In this document: positions 27,101-34,879 of the stretch, piece after piece | Position numbering within the stretch: position 1 is the stretch's first letter | Layout: every line of letters begins with the position of its first letter | Assembly (NCBI GenBank): GCA_016200225.1 | Contig: JACQFD010000001.1 | Span: forward strand, 167,115 to 231,114 | Source of the DNA: Planctomycetota bacterium | GTDB taxonomy: Bacteria > Planctomycetota > UBA1135 > JACQFD01 | Length of the DNA stretch: 64,000 bases | Direction: 5' to 3' | The notes under the pieces: model-generated | Database searches by the model: none | What the model saw: only the letters and a program-made list of their open reading frames with translations | Told to the model about the DNA's origin: nothing | Program-made: the position numbers and the translations under genes

Positions 27101-27693
27101 TCGCAATGACGGCAAATACCGGCGAAGGCGATCGCAAACGTTGCATCGCGAGCGGAATGGATGATTTCCTTTCAAAACCAATGAAACTCGAGGAACTGAA
27201 TCAACGCTTGCGCCTCCTCGCGAGTGGCGGAGATGTTAAGTCTCCCGAATCCGCGCCGATTTCGGCGCCGAAACCGACGCCCGGAATTCCGCAGGATGTA
27301 TTTGATCGAATCGCGACGAAGATTCTCCAGAGATTGAAGGCGGTCGGTCTGCTCGAACATCCGACAGAGTGCGAAGGCACGGTTCGATCTTTTATAAAGG
27401 GCGCCGGCGATATTGTAGTTTCCGCGCGGAAGGCCTTTGCATCGAAAGACGTCTCCACGGGAGTGGGATTGACGCAGCGGTTGCAGCGCGCGAGCGCTCA
27501 TTTTGGAGCCGACGGACTCTCGGAACGCGCGGGGGCGCTCCTCGAGACGATTGAAACCGGCGAACTCGATGCCGCGCTCGAAATCGCAAGCCAGGTCGAA
27601 GCGGAACTCGACCTCGTCCGCGAAGTCGCGCTCGAACTTGTTAAGAATCCCGAATCGCTAAGAAAACACGGCGCCGCCGCGGGCATATTGTAG
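24157..27693 (+). CDS. Hybrid histidine-kinase-like protein with two receivers and both phospho-histidines replaced
   Basis: 1178 residues. A helix at about 38-58 and another at about 325-350 flank a ~265-residue periplasmic sensor. A PAS domain (about 375-490; NGVLITDPSGIVLWANEGF) is followed by a HisKA-like region, FLDNLTRELRTHLTGVIGM. There the residue aligned with the phospho-accepting His of SHELRTPL is Arg516. The ATPase domain keeps an N-box (NLIDNAIKF, ~629) and DTGTGIS (~667), but the usual GTGLGL is GPALGL. Two receivers follow, with Asp805 (LIDQEMP) and Asp954 (LMDCQMPEMDG) and their lysines intact. The C-terminal HPt-like stretch reads TQRLQRASAHFGA, with Gln1107 where the His should be. 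Autokinase and phosphotransfer by the standard route therefore seem impossible. It may be an ATP-binding or receiver-driven signalling scaffold. Adjacent secreted TPR-like protein may be linked. Confidence 0.9.
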   Translation: MSADKDHHKTAPPKTAPKNSARMKSALLVYRGLGPKPVSAAVVMILIIGFGSSLWLFKQKRAEVYNTRLEKFQVEAESLAAECQDHVQILDLTLAEIQTAFIINYNIDLARWRAIAASVSASRQRRVSIAVSGFITNVGIGGDVEFLAGARMSGQPNFKITPQESDSERAIVQYNYPDPSPFVAPGQDFGVDPEWWDALRTARDTGATTSLWHRLPDTNEPFITMIQPVFRERAGGADAPASRVCAGWVFLTWNSREFLADIVDRSRKPFIAYLAHDTYPRPSWDGIETGALSTSRHLTIGDQRWILWISDADSIVETAASLAPYLMLLIGSAATASLAIVIIYLFKRHEALQRRFIEQADATRNASLQKRAMSLMATATDNGVLITDPSGIVLWANEGFERITGISRAEIISKHSSIFTIGADAGPDGADEFKRKLETGKYIHSELTGKRKDGETYWVECEVHPICNKSGEITNCLVIQRDITDRKRVHEELERAREIAVCNAELRTQFLDNLTRELRTHLTGVIGMSKMLLDTELAAEQREFVQTVRRSGGALEKILDEIHDLSRIEAGSLVLERLQFDPRELLEDMVEIYAEEAGMRGLELVSSVRPRVPRQVVGDPARVRQVLANLIDNAIKFTDVGDITVRIDLCEEPTNPIQRLRFTVSDTGTGISAEDCRNLFQPFVRGSNAASRGIRGPALGLAVSRRIAARMDGNLTVESTIGKGSTFAFEFPCDVSNEEPEVPRAEFSGKRIYVADDHPESRANIVELLRSWGAEVTEAPSSLVAIGMLTERMARKETWDAILIDQEMPVVDGATFVKAIREEIGNITIPIIFMSMFADRIQAEERARFGRHILLSKPVRSSRLHESVRRALSGENMELKSANAPESASARQAANVVAEHNGRRHALIVEDDAVCQKVAMALLKKLGWTVETARNGIEGVKMAAENRFDMILMDCQMPEMDGFEATAAIRQAEPPNRHVPILAMTANTGEGDRKRCIASGMDDFLSKPMKLEELNQRLRLLASGGDVKSPESAPISAPKPTPGIPQDVFDRIATKILQRLKAVGLLEHPTECEGTVRSFIKGAGDIVVSARKAFASKDVSTGVGLTQRLQRASAHFGADGLSERAGALLETIETGELDAALEIASQVEAELDLVREVALELVKNPESLRKHGAAAGIL

Positions 27694-27930
27694 AAGGATT
27701 TTTTTTGATAAGTCTTTTGGGAGCGCGCGGAAAAACTGTATAAGTTAGGCCGCTTTACGACGCTGGACACGCACCCTATGGCAAGGACTGTCCCAAAACA
27801 CCGATTGTCGGGGGACGCGACCACTGCGGGGCTATGTCACTGCGGGGCTATGTCACTGTGAAGCGCCGATTCGAAACTCATTCAATTGCGACGTTCGCGG
27901 TCGTCCGTGCCGTTCGCTTCTGTATACTCC
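27694..27930. other. Intergenic region with a short tandem duplication
   Basis: About 237 bases between the hybrid kinase-like gene and recN. It contains ACTGCGGGGCTATGTC twice in tandem (27823-27838 and 27839-27854), followed by a partial third start. No other structure or gene is seen. Confidence 0.5.
27823..27854. repeat. 16-bp perfect tandem duplication
   Basis: Two adjacent identical copies of ACTGCGGGGCTATGTC, about 76 bases before the recN start. Origin and function are unknown; slippage is the simplest explanation. Confidence 0.8.
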
Positions 27931-29823
27931 ATGCTGAGATCCCTCACCGTTCGCGGATTTGCTCTCCTTGAAGACGTCCAGGTCGAATTCGAGCCGGGTT
28001 TGAACGTGGTCACGGGCGAGACGGGAGCCGGAAAATCATTATTAGTAAATGCGATCGGTTTCCTTTTGGGCGAGCGCGCCGACGCGACGCGCGTGCGGAG
28101 CGGAGCGACCGAAGCGAGCGTCGAGGGAATTTTTGAAATTCCACCGGGCCGCGCGCGGGACGAAGCATTTCGCGTCATTGAAGAAAAAACGGGCACGCGG
28201 CCCGAAGACGACGGGATTATCGCACTTTCGAGGACATTGGATGCATCCGGACGATCGCGCGCTTTTGTTTGTAATCGATTCTTAACAAGAGAAACGCTGC
28301 GCGAAATCGCGAGTTATCTATTGACGGTGCACGGCCAGAAGGAACATTCGACGCTCGCGCGAACGCAAGTGCAGCGCGAAAAACTCGATACATTCGCGGG
28401 TCTCGACGCCGTCGACGGCCTGCGTTCGAAATTTGCACAAAAAAGAACTGTTGCGATGGCGGCGTGGCGCGAATTGTCAGAATTGCGCCGGGCCGAGCGC
28501 AACCGGCTCGACCGGCTCGATTTATTAAGATTCCAGGCGGGCGAAATCCGCGGGGCGGATATTAAGAATGGAGAGTTGAAGAAACTGAAAGAAGACTACC
28601 AAACGCTTTCGAATGCGGAGCGGATTCGGACCAGGCTTTCAAACCACTTGGAATCTTTACATGAGTCGGAATCTTCCGCGCTCGAACGCATTTCGTCGGC
28701 GCGCCGCGCGATGCAGGAATTGGCGCAATTGGCTCCGGCCCTCGCGCCGCTCGCGGATCGGCTCGAGGAATCGCGGTTACAAATCGACGACGTCGTTTCG
28801 GAGACCCGGCGATTCGCGGAATCGCTCGATTTCGATTCCGCGCGCCTCGCCGAAATTACAGATCGCTTGGATCGCGTTCAGCGAATTCTCGATCGTTTTA
28901 AAGTCGACGAGGCGGGCGCGATCGCGTTACAAAACGAAATGGAATCCGAAATTGCAAAACTTTCGGCGTCGTGGGAGCGCGGCGAAGCGTTGGAAGTACA
29001 ATTAAAATCGATGCTCGAGGAATTATTTGTAACCGGATGTAAATTAACCGCGGCGCGCGCCGCCGCGGCTCCGAAGCTCTCCGCCGCCGTGCTCGAATCG
29101 CTGCGCGGACTCGAGATGGAGGGCGCGCATTTCCAAGTGGCGCTTCGCGAATTGGAGCGAACGCCGCTTTCCGCGGCCGACGCCGTTCTTGCGGATGAAT
29201 CGTTAGCAAACCTTCCGCCCGCGATGGCGGAACCCGACACGCTCGTGAAAAGCAACGCGTCGGGATTTGATGATATATATTTTCTGATCGCGCCGAATCC
29301 CGGCGAACCCGCGCAGCCGATCGGCGAGATCGCATCGGGCGGCGAACTCGCGCGCGTCGCGCTGGCCATCGAGTCCGCGTGCGCCGAGCGCGTTTCGACG
29401 CCGATTATACTATTCGACGAAATTGATGAAAACGTCGGCGGCCGCCTCGGACCGACGCTCGGGGTTCATTTAAGAAAAGTCGCGGAACCGCGCCAAGTAT
29501 TGGTAGTCACGCACCTCGCGGGAGTCGCCGCGTGCGCGGATCATCATTTATTTGTATCCAAATCCGTGCGCGACGGCCGCACGCAGACGCAGGTCGAGTC
29601 GCTCGAATTCGACGAGCGCATTCACGAAATCGCCGCGATGATGACGGGCGACGGCGCGAGCGAAACGGCCGTCGCGGAAGCGCGGGCGCTCATTCAATCG
29701 GTCAATCGCAAAGCATTCGACGAATGGACTGCGATGGAAGCGCAGGGCGAACTCAAACCGCGCGGCAAGGGGAAAACGGGTTCCAAATCGAAGGCCGCGA
29801 AGGCCGTCCGCGCAAAAAAGTAG
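27931..29823 (+). CDS. recN: DNA repair protein RecN
   Basis: SMC-like ATPase acting in double-strand-break repair. From the ATG at 27931 it has 630 residues. It opens MLRSLTVRGFALLEDVQVEF, with Walker A GETGAGKS near residues 30-37. A long coiled-coil middle (about 150-420) follows, then the ABC signature EIASGGELARVALA and Walker B PIILFDEIDENVGG, then LVVTHLAGVAACAD. A short Lys/Ala-rich tail ends the protein. An upstream in-frame start at 27886 adds only 15 residues not typical of RecN. manA follows 36 bases later. Confidence 0.94.
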   Translation: MLRSLTVRGFALLEDVQVEFEPGLNVVTGETGAGKSLLVNAIGFLLGERADATRVRSGATEASVEGIFEIPPGRARDEAFRVIEEKTGTRPEDDGIIALSRTLDASGRSRAFVCNRFLTRETLREIASYLLTVHGQKEHSTLARTQVQREKLDTFAGLDAVDGLRSKFAQKRTVAMAAWRELSELRRAERNRLDRLDLLRFQAGEIRGADIKNGELKKLKEDYQTLSNAERIRTRLSNHLESLHESESSALERISSARRAMQELAQLAPALAPLADRLEESRLQIDDVVSETRRFAESLDFDSARLAEITDRLDRVQRILDRFKVDEAGAIALQNEMESEIAKLSASWERGEALEVQLKSMLEELFVTGCKLTAARAAAAPKLSAAVLESLRGLEMEGAHFQVALRELERTPLSAADAVLADESLANLPPAMAEPDTLVKSNASGFDDIYFLIAPNPGEPAQPIGEIASGGELARVALAIESACAERVSTPIILFDEIDENVGGRLGPTLGVHLRKVAEPRQVLVVTHLAGVAACADHHLFVSKSVRDGRTQTQVESLEFDERIHEIAAMMTGDGASETAVAEARALIQSVNRKAFDEWTAMEAQGELKPRGKGKTGSKSKAAKAVRAKK

Positions 29824-29859
29824 CGATTTCGGTTACAATGGCGCCGCCAGTTTCGCGCC

Positions 29860-30849
29860 ATGCCATCCGCCGATTATCCCCTCGTATTCGAACGACAATT
29901 ATTAGAAAAAGTCTGGGGCGCCCGAAGGCTCGCGGGCTATTTGAATATTAACATCGAAAAAAACGCGCGGATCGGCGAAAGTTGGGAATTGTCAGATCAT
30001 CGCAAGCATCAGAGTATTGTTAAAAACGGCCCGCTCGCCGGCCGCTCGCTCGGCGAACTCATGGCCGAAGACGGCGCCGGGCTCGCGGGCGCCGTTCCGC
30101 CCGCGCGCGGAGGCCGTTTTCCATTATTAATTAAATTCATCGATACGTCCGACCGCCTTTCGGTGCAAGTGCATCCGAGCGACGCGATCGCGGCGCGATT
30201 GAACGAATCCGACGGCGGCAAGAACGAGGCCTGGTTTTTTGTAAATTCGGAAAAAGATGCTAAAATTTGGGTCGGCCTCGCTCCGGATAAGAAGTATACG
30301 GATCTCGAAGGCGCGCGCCGCCCCGAAGAATTTACACAATGCATGCGCGAGTGGAATCCGGAGCCGGGCGACGCGATCGCGATCGCGGCCGGCACGATTC
30401 ACGCGATCGGCGCGGGCGTGACCGTTTGCGAAGTTCAACAAACTTCCGACATCACTTATCGTGTCTACGATTGGGACCGCCCCGCGACGCCCGACCGCGC
30501 GCTGCATCCTAAACAATCTGCGGCGTCGGTTCGCGGGGAACTGCGCCCTGTATTGGTAAAGACCGGCGGAGCCGGCGCCGGGCCCGTGGAATTGCCTTCG
30601 CCCGGATTCTTTCGTTGGAACGTGCGCCGTTCGACGCGCCAATATAAAGAATCGACCGACGGCCGTTTCCGCGCCGCGATCGCGATCGCCGGACGCGGCG
30701 AAATCGCATGCGGCCGCGAAGGCCGTCCCTTTCCCATCGCGCAGGGCGACGTCGCGTTGATCCCCGCCCGCGCGGAAACCTTCACGATCGAGCCCGACGG
30801 ATCGTTGCATTGGATCCTCGTCGAGCCCGCTCCCGCAACCGAATTATAA
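29860..30849 (+). CDS. manA: Mannose-6-phosphate isomerase, type I cupin
   Basis: Interconverts fructose-6-P and mannose-6-P, feeding GDP-sugar synthesis. The 329 residues begin LVFERQLLEKVWGARRLAG and carry the zinc-site sequences LSVQVHPSDAIA and NEAWFF, then AGTIHAIGAGVTVCEVQQTSDITYRVYDW. This is the short bacterial type I form. Its product could feed the glycan locus at 6032-12228. It is followed 2 bases later by a pseudouridine synthase gene. Confidence 0.92.
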   Translation: MPSADYPLVFERQLLEKVWGARRLAGYLNINIEKNARIGESWELSDHRKHQSIVKNGPLAGRSLGELMAEDGAGLAGAVPPARGGRFPLLIKFIDTSDRLSVQVHPSDAIAARLNESDGGKNEAWFFVNSEKDAKIWVGLAPDKKYTDLEGARRPEEFTQCMREWNPEPGDAIAIAAGTIHAIGAGVTVCEVQQTSDITYRVYDWDRPATPDRALHPKQSAASVRGELRPVLVKTGGAGAGPVELPSPGFFRWNVRRSTRQYKESTDGRFRAAIAIAGRGEIACGREGRPFPIAQGDVALIPARAETFTIEPDGSLHWILVEPAPATEL

Positions 30850-30851
30850 AT

Positions 30852-31799
30852 ATGGTATTTGAAAAACGCCGCGGCCCGTTCGTTAAGAATCAATCAAATA
30901 GAAAACCGAACTGGTCGAATCCGAAACCGAAACTTCGCAACAAAAAACCGCCGGCGGCCGGCGCGCGTCCGCCCGTCGCCGCCGCCGAGGACGACGGCCG
31001 CGTGCGATTAAATAAATATCTCGCCGATCGCGGCGTCGGATCGCGCCGCGGCTGCGATGAAGTGATCGCGAGCGGATCCGTCACCGTCAACGGGCGGATG
31101 ATTACGGAACTCGGTTCGAAAGTCGATCCCGCGAACGACCGGATCGAAGTCAACGGTAAATTATTAAAAACGGCGCCGCGCGTCGTTTACGCGCTCAACA
31201 AACCGCTCGGCGTCGTCTGTACGAACGAGCCCCGCGAGTCGCGCATGCGCGCGATCGACCTCATTCGCGAGGCGCACGGCGTCCGTTTGTTCTGCGTCGG
31301 CCGCCTCGACATGGATTCGGAAGGATTGATATTATTAACGAACGACGGAGAGTTTACGAATCGCATCACGCATCCGCGCTATCAGGTGGCGAAAAGTTAT
31401 TTCGTAAAAGTAAAGGGCCAGATGGGCGCCGAAGCCTTCGAAAAAATCCGCAAGGGCGTGTGGCTTTCGGAGGGGCGCACGCAGGGCGCGCGGGTTTTTA
31501 TTAAGAAACGCCTTTCGAACGCGACGGTTTTAGTAATAACAATTCGCGAGGGCATGAATCGCGAAATCCGGCGCATGTTTGCAAAACTTGGATTCGCCGT
31601 CGAACATTTGAAACGCGTTTCGATCGGGCCGCTCACCGTGCGCGGTCTCGGGCGCGGCCGATACCGCCGCCTCGAGGCCGTCGAAATCAAACAACTTTTG
31701 AACGCGAGCGAAGCGGGCAACATCGAAGCCGCCGCGAAAGCCGCGGAAATGGATCACGATTCGGACGACGACGGGCCGGATTCGGAATTTGAAGAATAA
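30852..31799 (+). CDS. RsuA/RluB-family rRNA pseudouridine synthase
   Basis: Converts uridine to pseudouridine in ribosomal RNA. From the ATG at 30852 it has 315 residues: a basic Lys/Asn/Pro tail (1-45), an S4 RNA-binding domain (VRLNKYLADRGVGSRRGCDE) and the catalytic domain with the active aspartate in CVGRLDMDSEGLILLTNDG. Then come YQVAKSYFVKV and EGMNREIRRMF, both typical. The frame is open upstream to 30708 but overlaps manA with Arg-rich nonsense. RluB (23S U2605) is the nearest type; RluE or RsuA cannot be excluded. An acidic C-terminal tail is unusual but small. Confidence 0.9.
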   Translation: MVFEKRRGPFVKNQSNRKPNWSNPKPKLRNKKPPAAGARPPVAAAEDDGRVRLNKYLADRGVGSRRGCDEVIASGSVTVNGRMITELGSKVDPANDRIEVNGKLLKTAPRVVYALNKPLGVVCTNEPRESRMRAIDLIREAHGVRLFCVGRLDMDSEGLILLTNDGEFTNRITHPRYQVAKSYFVKVKGQMGAEAFEKIRKGVWLSEGRTQGARVFIKKRLSNATVLVITIREGMNREIRRMFAKLGFAVEHLKRVSIGPLTVRGLGRGRYRRLEAVEIKQLLNASEAGNIEAAAKAAEMDHDSDDDGPDSEFEE

Positions 31800-31807
31800 G
31801 AAAAGAG

Positions 31808-34471
31808 ATGCGTGACATTCAATTGAATATTCGCGAGCGGCGGCTCGCGAACGGAATGTTAATACTAGTGATCGAGCGCGCGGCGCATCCCGTCGTGTCG
31901 TCGATGGTCTGGTATCGCGTCGGCTCGCGCGAGGAGAAAACGGGCGAGACCGGCGTTTCGCATTTTCTCGAACATATGCAATTCAAGGGGACGCGACGCC
32001 TTCGAAAGGGCGAGATCGACGCCGTCACGGCAAGACTCGGAGGCATCAATAACGCGTTCACCGATTATGATTATACGGCTTATTACTTTAATTTCGCCCG
32101 TGATCGTTATGAAACCGCGTTCGCGATGGAGGCGGAACGCATGGGGCGGAGCCTCCTCGACGCCGCCGAATTCGAACGGGAGAAAAAAGTAGTCTTGGAG
32201 GAGATGCGCATGGGCCGCGACGACCCGTGGCGCGAATTGGCCGAGGCCGTCGGCTCGGCCGCATTTCAGTCGCATCCGTATCATCATCCCGTGATCGGAT
32301 GGATGCACGACGTGGAGTCGATGCCGCTCGAACGCATGCGCGACTATTATAAAAAGTACTATTCGCCGGATCGCGCCGTGCTCGTGGTCGCGGGCGACGT
32401 CCGCGCGGAAGAAGTCTTTAAATCTGCGAATGCTTATTTTGGAAAATTAAAATCTGGCGCGGCCAAAAATATCAAGTCCGCGCGCGAACCGATGGCCGCC
32501 GAACCCGAGCAGCGCGGCGAGCGGAGAATTGTCATCGAACGCGAAACGCCCGTGCGCCGGTTGATGGCGGCGTTCCGCGGCGCGCCGTGCGGTTGCGCCG
32601 ACGATTACGCGTTGGACGTCCTCGGCGCCGTGCTCGCGTCGGGACACGCGAGCCGACTTTACAAAAAGTTAATTAAACAATTGCGCCTCGCGGTGCACGT
32701 GTCGGCCGAGAACGAGGCCCGTCTCGATCCGGGTCTCTTTTGGATATCGGTCGAAGCGCGCGAGGGCGTCGGCGAGCCGGCGATCGAGGCCGCGCTCTGG
32801 AGCGAAATCGATAAAATTAAGAATGCGCCGGTTTCGCCGCGCGAGATCCGCCGCGCGAAGAAACTAATATTAGCGGGACAGGCGTACTCGCTCGAATCCG
32901 CCGCGGATATCGCCGACCGCGTGGGACGCCTCGAAATGTTAAATGGCTGGCGATATTTAATAAACTATACCGAAAAAATGGAGGCCGTTTGCGCCCGCGA
33001 CGTGGCCGATGCCGCGCGGCGCGTGCTCGACGAGCGCCGCAGGACGGTCGGCTGGTCGATTCCGGCCCGGAATGGAAATATTAAAGAAAACGGAAAATTA
33101 GCGAACGGCCGCGCCGTGCCGCCGCGCGCCGCGGCAGGCCGCGCGTTTCGCCGCGCCGCAACCGAACGGCCGGCGCTTTTGGAGAAAAGTAAATTTAAGA
33201 TTCCGCCGCGCCGGGGCGTGATGCCGGTCGTGAAACTTAATTTTCTGCGCGAAACGCTCGACAATGGAATGAAAATATTGGTAACGCGCAACGAAGCGGC
33301 GCCCACGGTTTCGATGATGGCGTATTTACAAATCGGCGTCGCGTGCGAGCCGGAGGCGCGCGCGGGAATCGAGAATTTGACGGGTTCGCTGCTCGAGGAA
33401 GGCTCGCGGCGTTTCAAGGGCGACGACATCGCGATGCGCATCGAGGAAACGGGCGGTTTTCTCGAATCGGGCGCGCGCGGCGTGACCGCGACGGCGTTGT
33501 CGGACGGGCTGCCGTTATTGTTAGAAATCAGCGCGAGCGTCCTGCGCGAGCCGTCGTTCGAAATGGAAGCCTTCGAACGCCTGCGCGACGAGACGATCAG
33601 CGATCTGATCGCCGACGAAGACGATCTCCGCGGCCGCGCGTTTCGGCGCCTGCGCGAGGAGATTTATGGTAAACATCCGCTGCATCGCCCCGGAGACGGA
33701 TATATCAAAACGGTTCGAAAGTTAAAAAGGGCCGACGTGGTCGGTTTTTACAAAAACTGGTATTCGCCCGGACGCGCGATTCTGAGCGTCGCCGGCGACG
33801 TCGACCCGCGCGAATTGTTAACACTTGCAAAAAAACACTTCGGATCCTGGCGCGCGCCAACGCGCGAACATCCGTCGCCGCCGTCGATTCCGGAGCCGCG
33901 CGCGGCGCGCATCGTCGATCGCATCGAGCGCGAGCAAGTCCATATTGCGATCGGACACCTCGGCGTGCGCCGCGCGGATCCCGATTATTTTGCATTATTA
34001 ATTCTCGACCACGTGCTCGGCACCGGTTCGGGATTTACCGATCGGATGAGCCGCAAACTGCGCGACGAGGACGGCCTCGCTTACGGCGTCAGCGCTAACA
34101 TTACAAATTCGGCCGGCCGCGAGCCGGGGATTTTCGCCGCGTGGCTTAGCACAGAACCCAAGAATGCAACATTTGCCCGGGAGGGGATGTTTCGCGAACT
34201 CCGCCGCGCGCTTGCGGAGCCGCCGACGGAATTGGAAGTTCGTAATGCTAAAGATTACTTGATCGGATCCTATGCATTCGGCCTCGAACGCAACAGTTCG
34301 CGCGCGCACGCGCTCGCGACCATCGAACGCCACAATTTGGGCGCGGATTATTTTGAACGATACGCGGAGCGCATCGACCGCGTCTCGGCGGCCGACGTGG
34401 CGCGCGCCGCGCAAAAACATCTATTTCCGAATCGTTGTATCGTCGTCGAAGTCGGCGCGGTCGAACGTTAA
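31808..34471 (+). CDS. Insulinase-family (M16) zinc peptidase, two units fused in one chain
   Basis: 887 residues with two M16 halves. The first half has the inverted zinc motif HFLEH in GVSHFLEHMQFKGTRRLRKG (about residues 54-58) and the downstream ligand region FEREKKVVLEEMRMG. The second half starts near residue 478 (VVKLNFLRETLDNGMKILVTRN), where the corresponding motif reads GIENLTGSLLEEGSRRFKG and lacks the histidines, so it should be non-catalytic. Many bacteria encode such active and inactive halves as separate genes, and fused forms such as PqqL also exist. No signal peptide is visible at the chosen start. It sits 8 bases after the pseudouridine synthase gene. Confidence 0.9.
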   Translation: MRDIQLNIRERRLANGMLILVIERAAHPVVSSMVWYRVGSREEKTGETGVSHFLEHMQFKGTRRLRKGEIDAVTARLGGINNAFTDYDYTAYYFNFARDRYETAFAMEAERMGRSLLDAAEFEREKKVVLEEMRMGRDDPWRELAEAVGSAAFQSHPYHHPVIGWMHDVESMPLERMRDYYKKYYSPDRAVLVVAGDVRAEEVFKSANAYFGKLKSGAAKNIKSAREPMAAEPEQRGERRIVIERETPVRRLMAAFRGAPCGCADDYALDVLGAVLASGHASRLYKKLIKQLRLAVHVSAENEARLDPGLFWISVEAREGVGEPAIEAALWSEIDKIKNAPVSPREIRRAKKLILAGQAYSLESAADIADRVGRLEMLNGWRYLINYTEKMEAVCARDVADAARRVLDERRRTVGWSIPARNGNIKENGKLANGRAVPPRAAAGRAFRRAATERPALLEKSKFKIPPRRGVMPVVKLNFLRETLDNGMKILVTRNEAAPTVSMMAYLQIGVACEPEARAGIENLTGSLLEEGSRRFKGDDIAMRIEETGGFLESGARGVTATALSDGLPLLLEISASVLREPSFEMEAFERLRDETISDLIADEDDLRGRAFRRLREEIYGKHPLHRPGDGYIKTVRKLKRADVVGFYKNWYSPGRAILSVAGDVDPRELLTLAKKHFGSWRAPTREHPSPPSIPEPRAARIVDRIEREQVHIAIGHLGVRRADPDYFALLILDHVLGTGSGFTDRMSRKLRDEDGLAYGVSANITNSAGREPGIFAAWLSTEPKNATFAREGMFRELRRALAEPPTELEVRNAKDYLIGSYAFGLERNSSRAHALATIERHNLGADYFERYAERIDRVSAADVARAAQKHLFPNRCIVVEVGAVER

Positions 34472-34472
34472 T

Positions 34473-34494
34473 TAAATAATCGCGCGATTATTTA
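34473..34494. terminator. A/T-rich perfect palindrome between convergent genes
   Basis: A 22-base perfect palindrome centred on CGCGCG, with flanking A and T runs on both sides, lies just past the M16 stop and just past the stop of the minus-strand gene at 34500. The position and symmetric T-tracts suit a bidirectional terminator, although the stem is A/T-rich. Confidence 0.5.
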
Positions 34495-34499
34495 TTAAT

Positions 34500-34826
34500 T
34501 TACTTGATCGCCGCGGGCTGTCCCGGCGCGCCGAGTTTACTATTCGGATTGTTACGAATCGTATCGTTCCATTTCGACATCACGCCGATCAGTACGACGA
34601 CCGCGACCACCGCGATGCCAATGCCGATCGCGCCCCACGGCGTCGCTTCGAATGGACCGACTTTGGTTTGGTGCGGCGCTTCGTCGTGCGCGTGGCCGCC
34701 CCCGTGCGCATCCTGACCATGTGCATCCTGTCCGTGGGCGTCGGCGCTATGGGAATCATGGCCATGAGGGTCGTGAGGCGCGGTTGCGGCCGCGCCCTGT
34801 CCATGGGAACCGTGGGTATCTGACAT
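34500..34826 (-). CDS. Small His-rich single-pass membrane protein
   Basis: 108 residues. The first 55 are hydrophilic and contain 12 histidines, mostly as DxHG units (DAHGQDAHGQDAHGG). Then comes a single helix, AIGIGIAVVAVVVLIGVM (about residues 66-83), and a short C-terminal tail. Histidine-rich tracts of this kind often bind nickel, zinc or cobalt, so metal buffering is plausible, but I recognise no family. The ATG at 34826 is 53 bases downstream of the next minus-strand gene's stop. Codon use matches neighbours. Confidence 0.68.
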   Translation of the reverse strand: MSDTHGSHGQGAAATAPHDPHGHDSHSADAHGQDAHGQDAHGGGHAHDEAPHQTKVGPFEATPWGAIGIGIAVVAVVVLIGVMSKWNDTIRNNPNSKLGAPGQPAAIK

Positions 34827-34879
34827 AGGGGGCCGAATCGTAGCGAAGTGGCGCGCGTTTGACGAGAGTCTCGGAGCGT

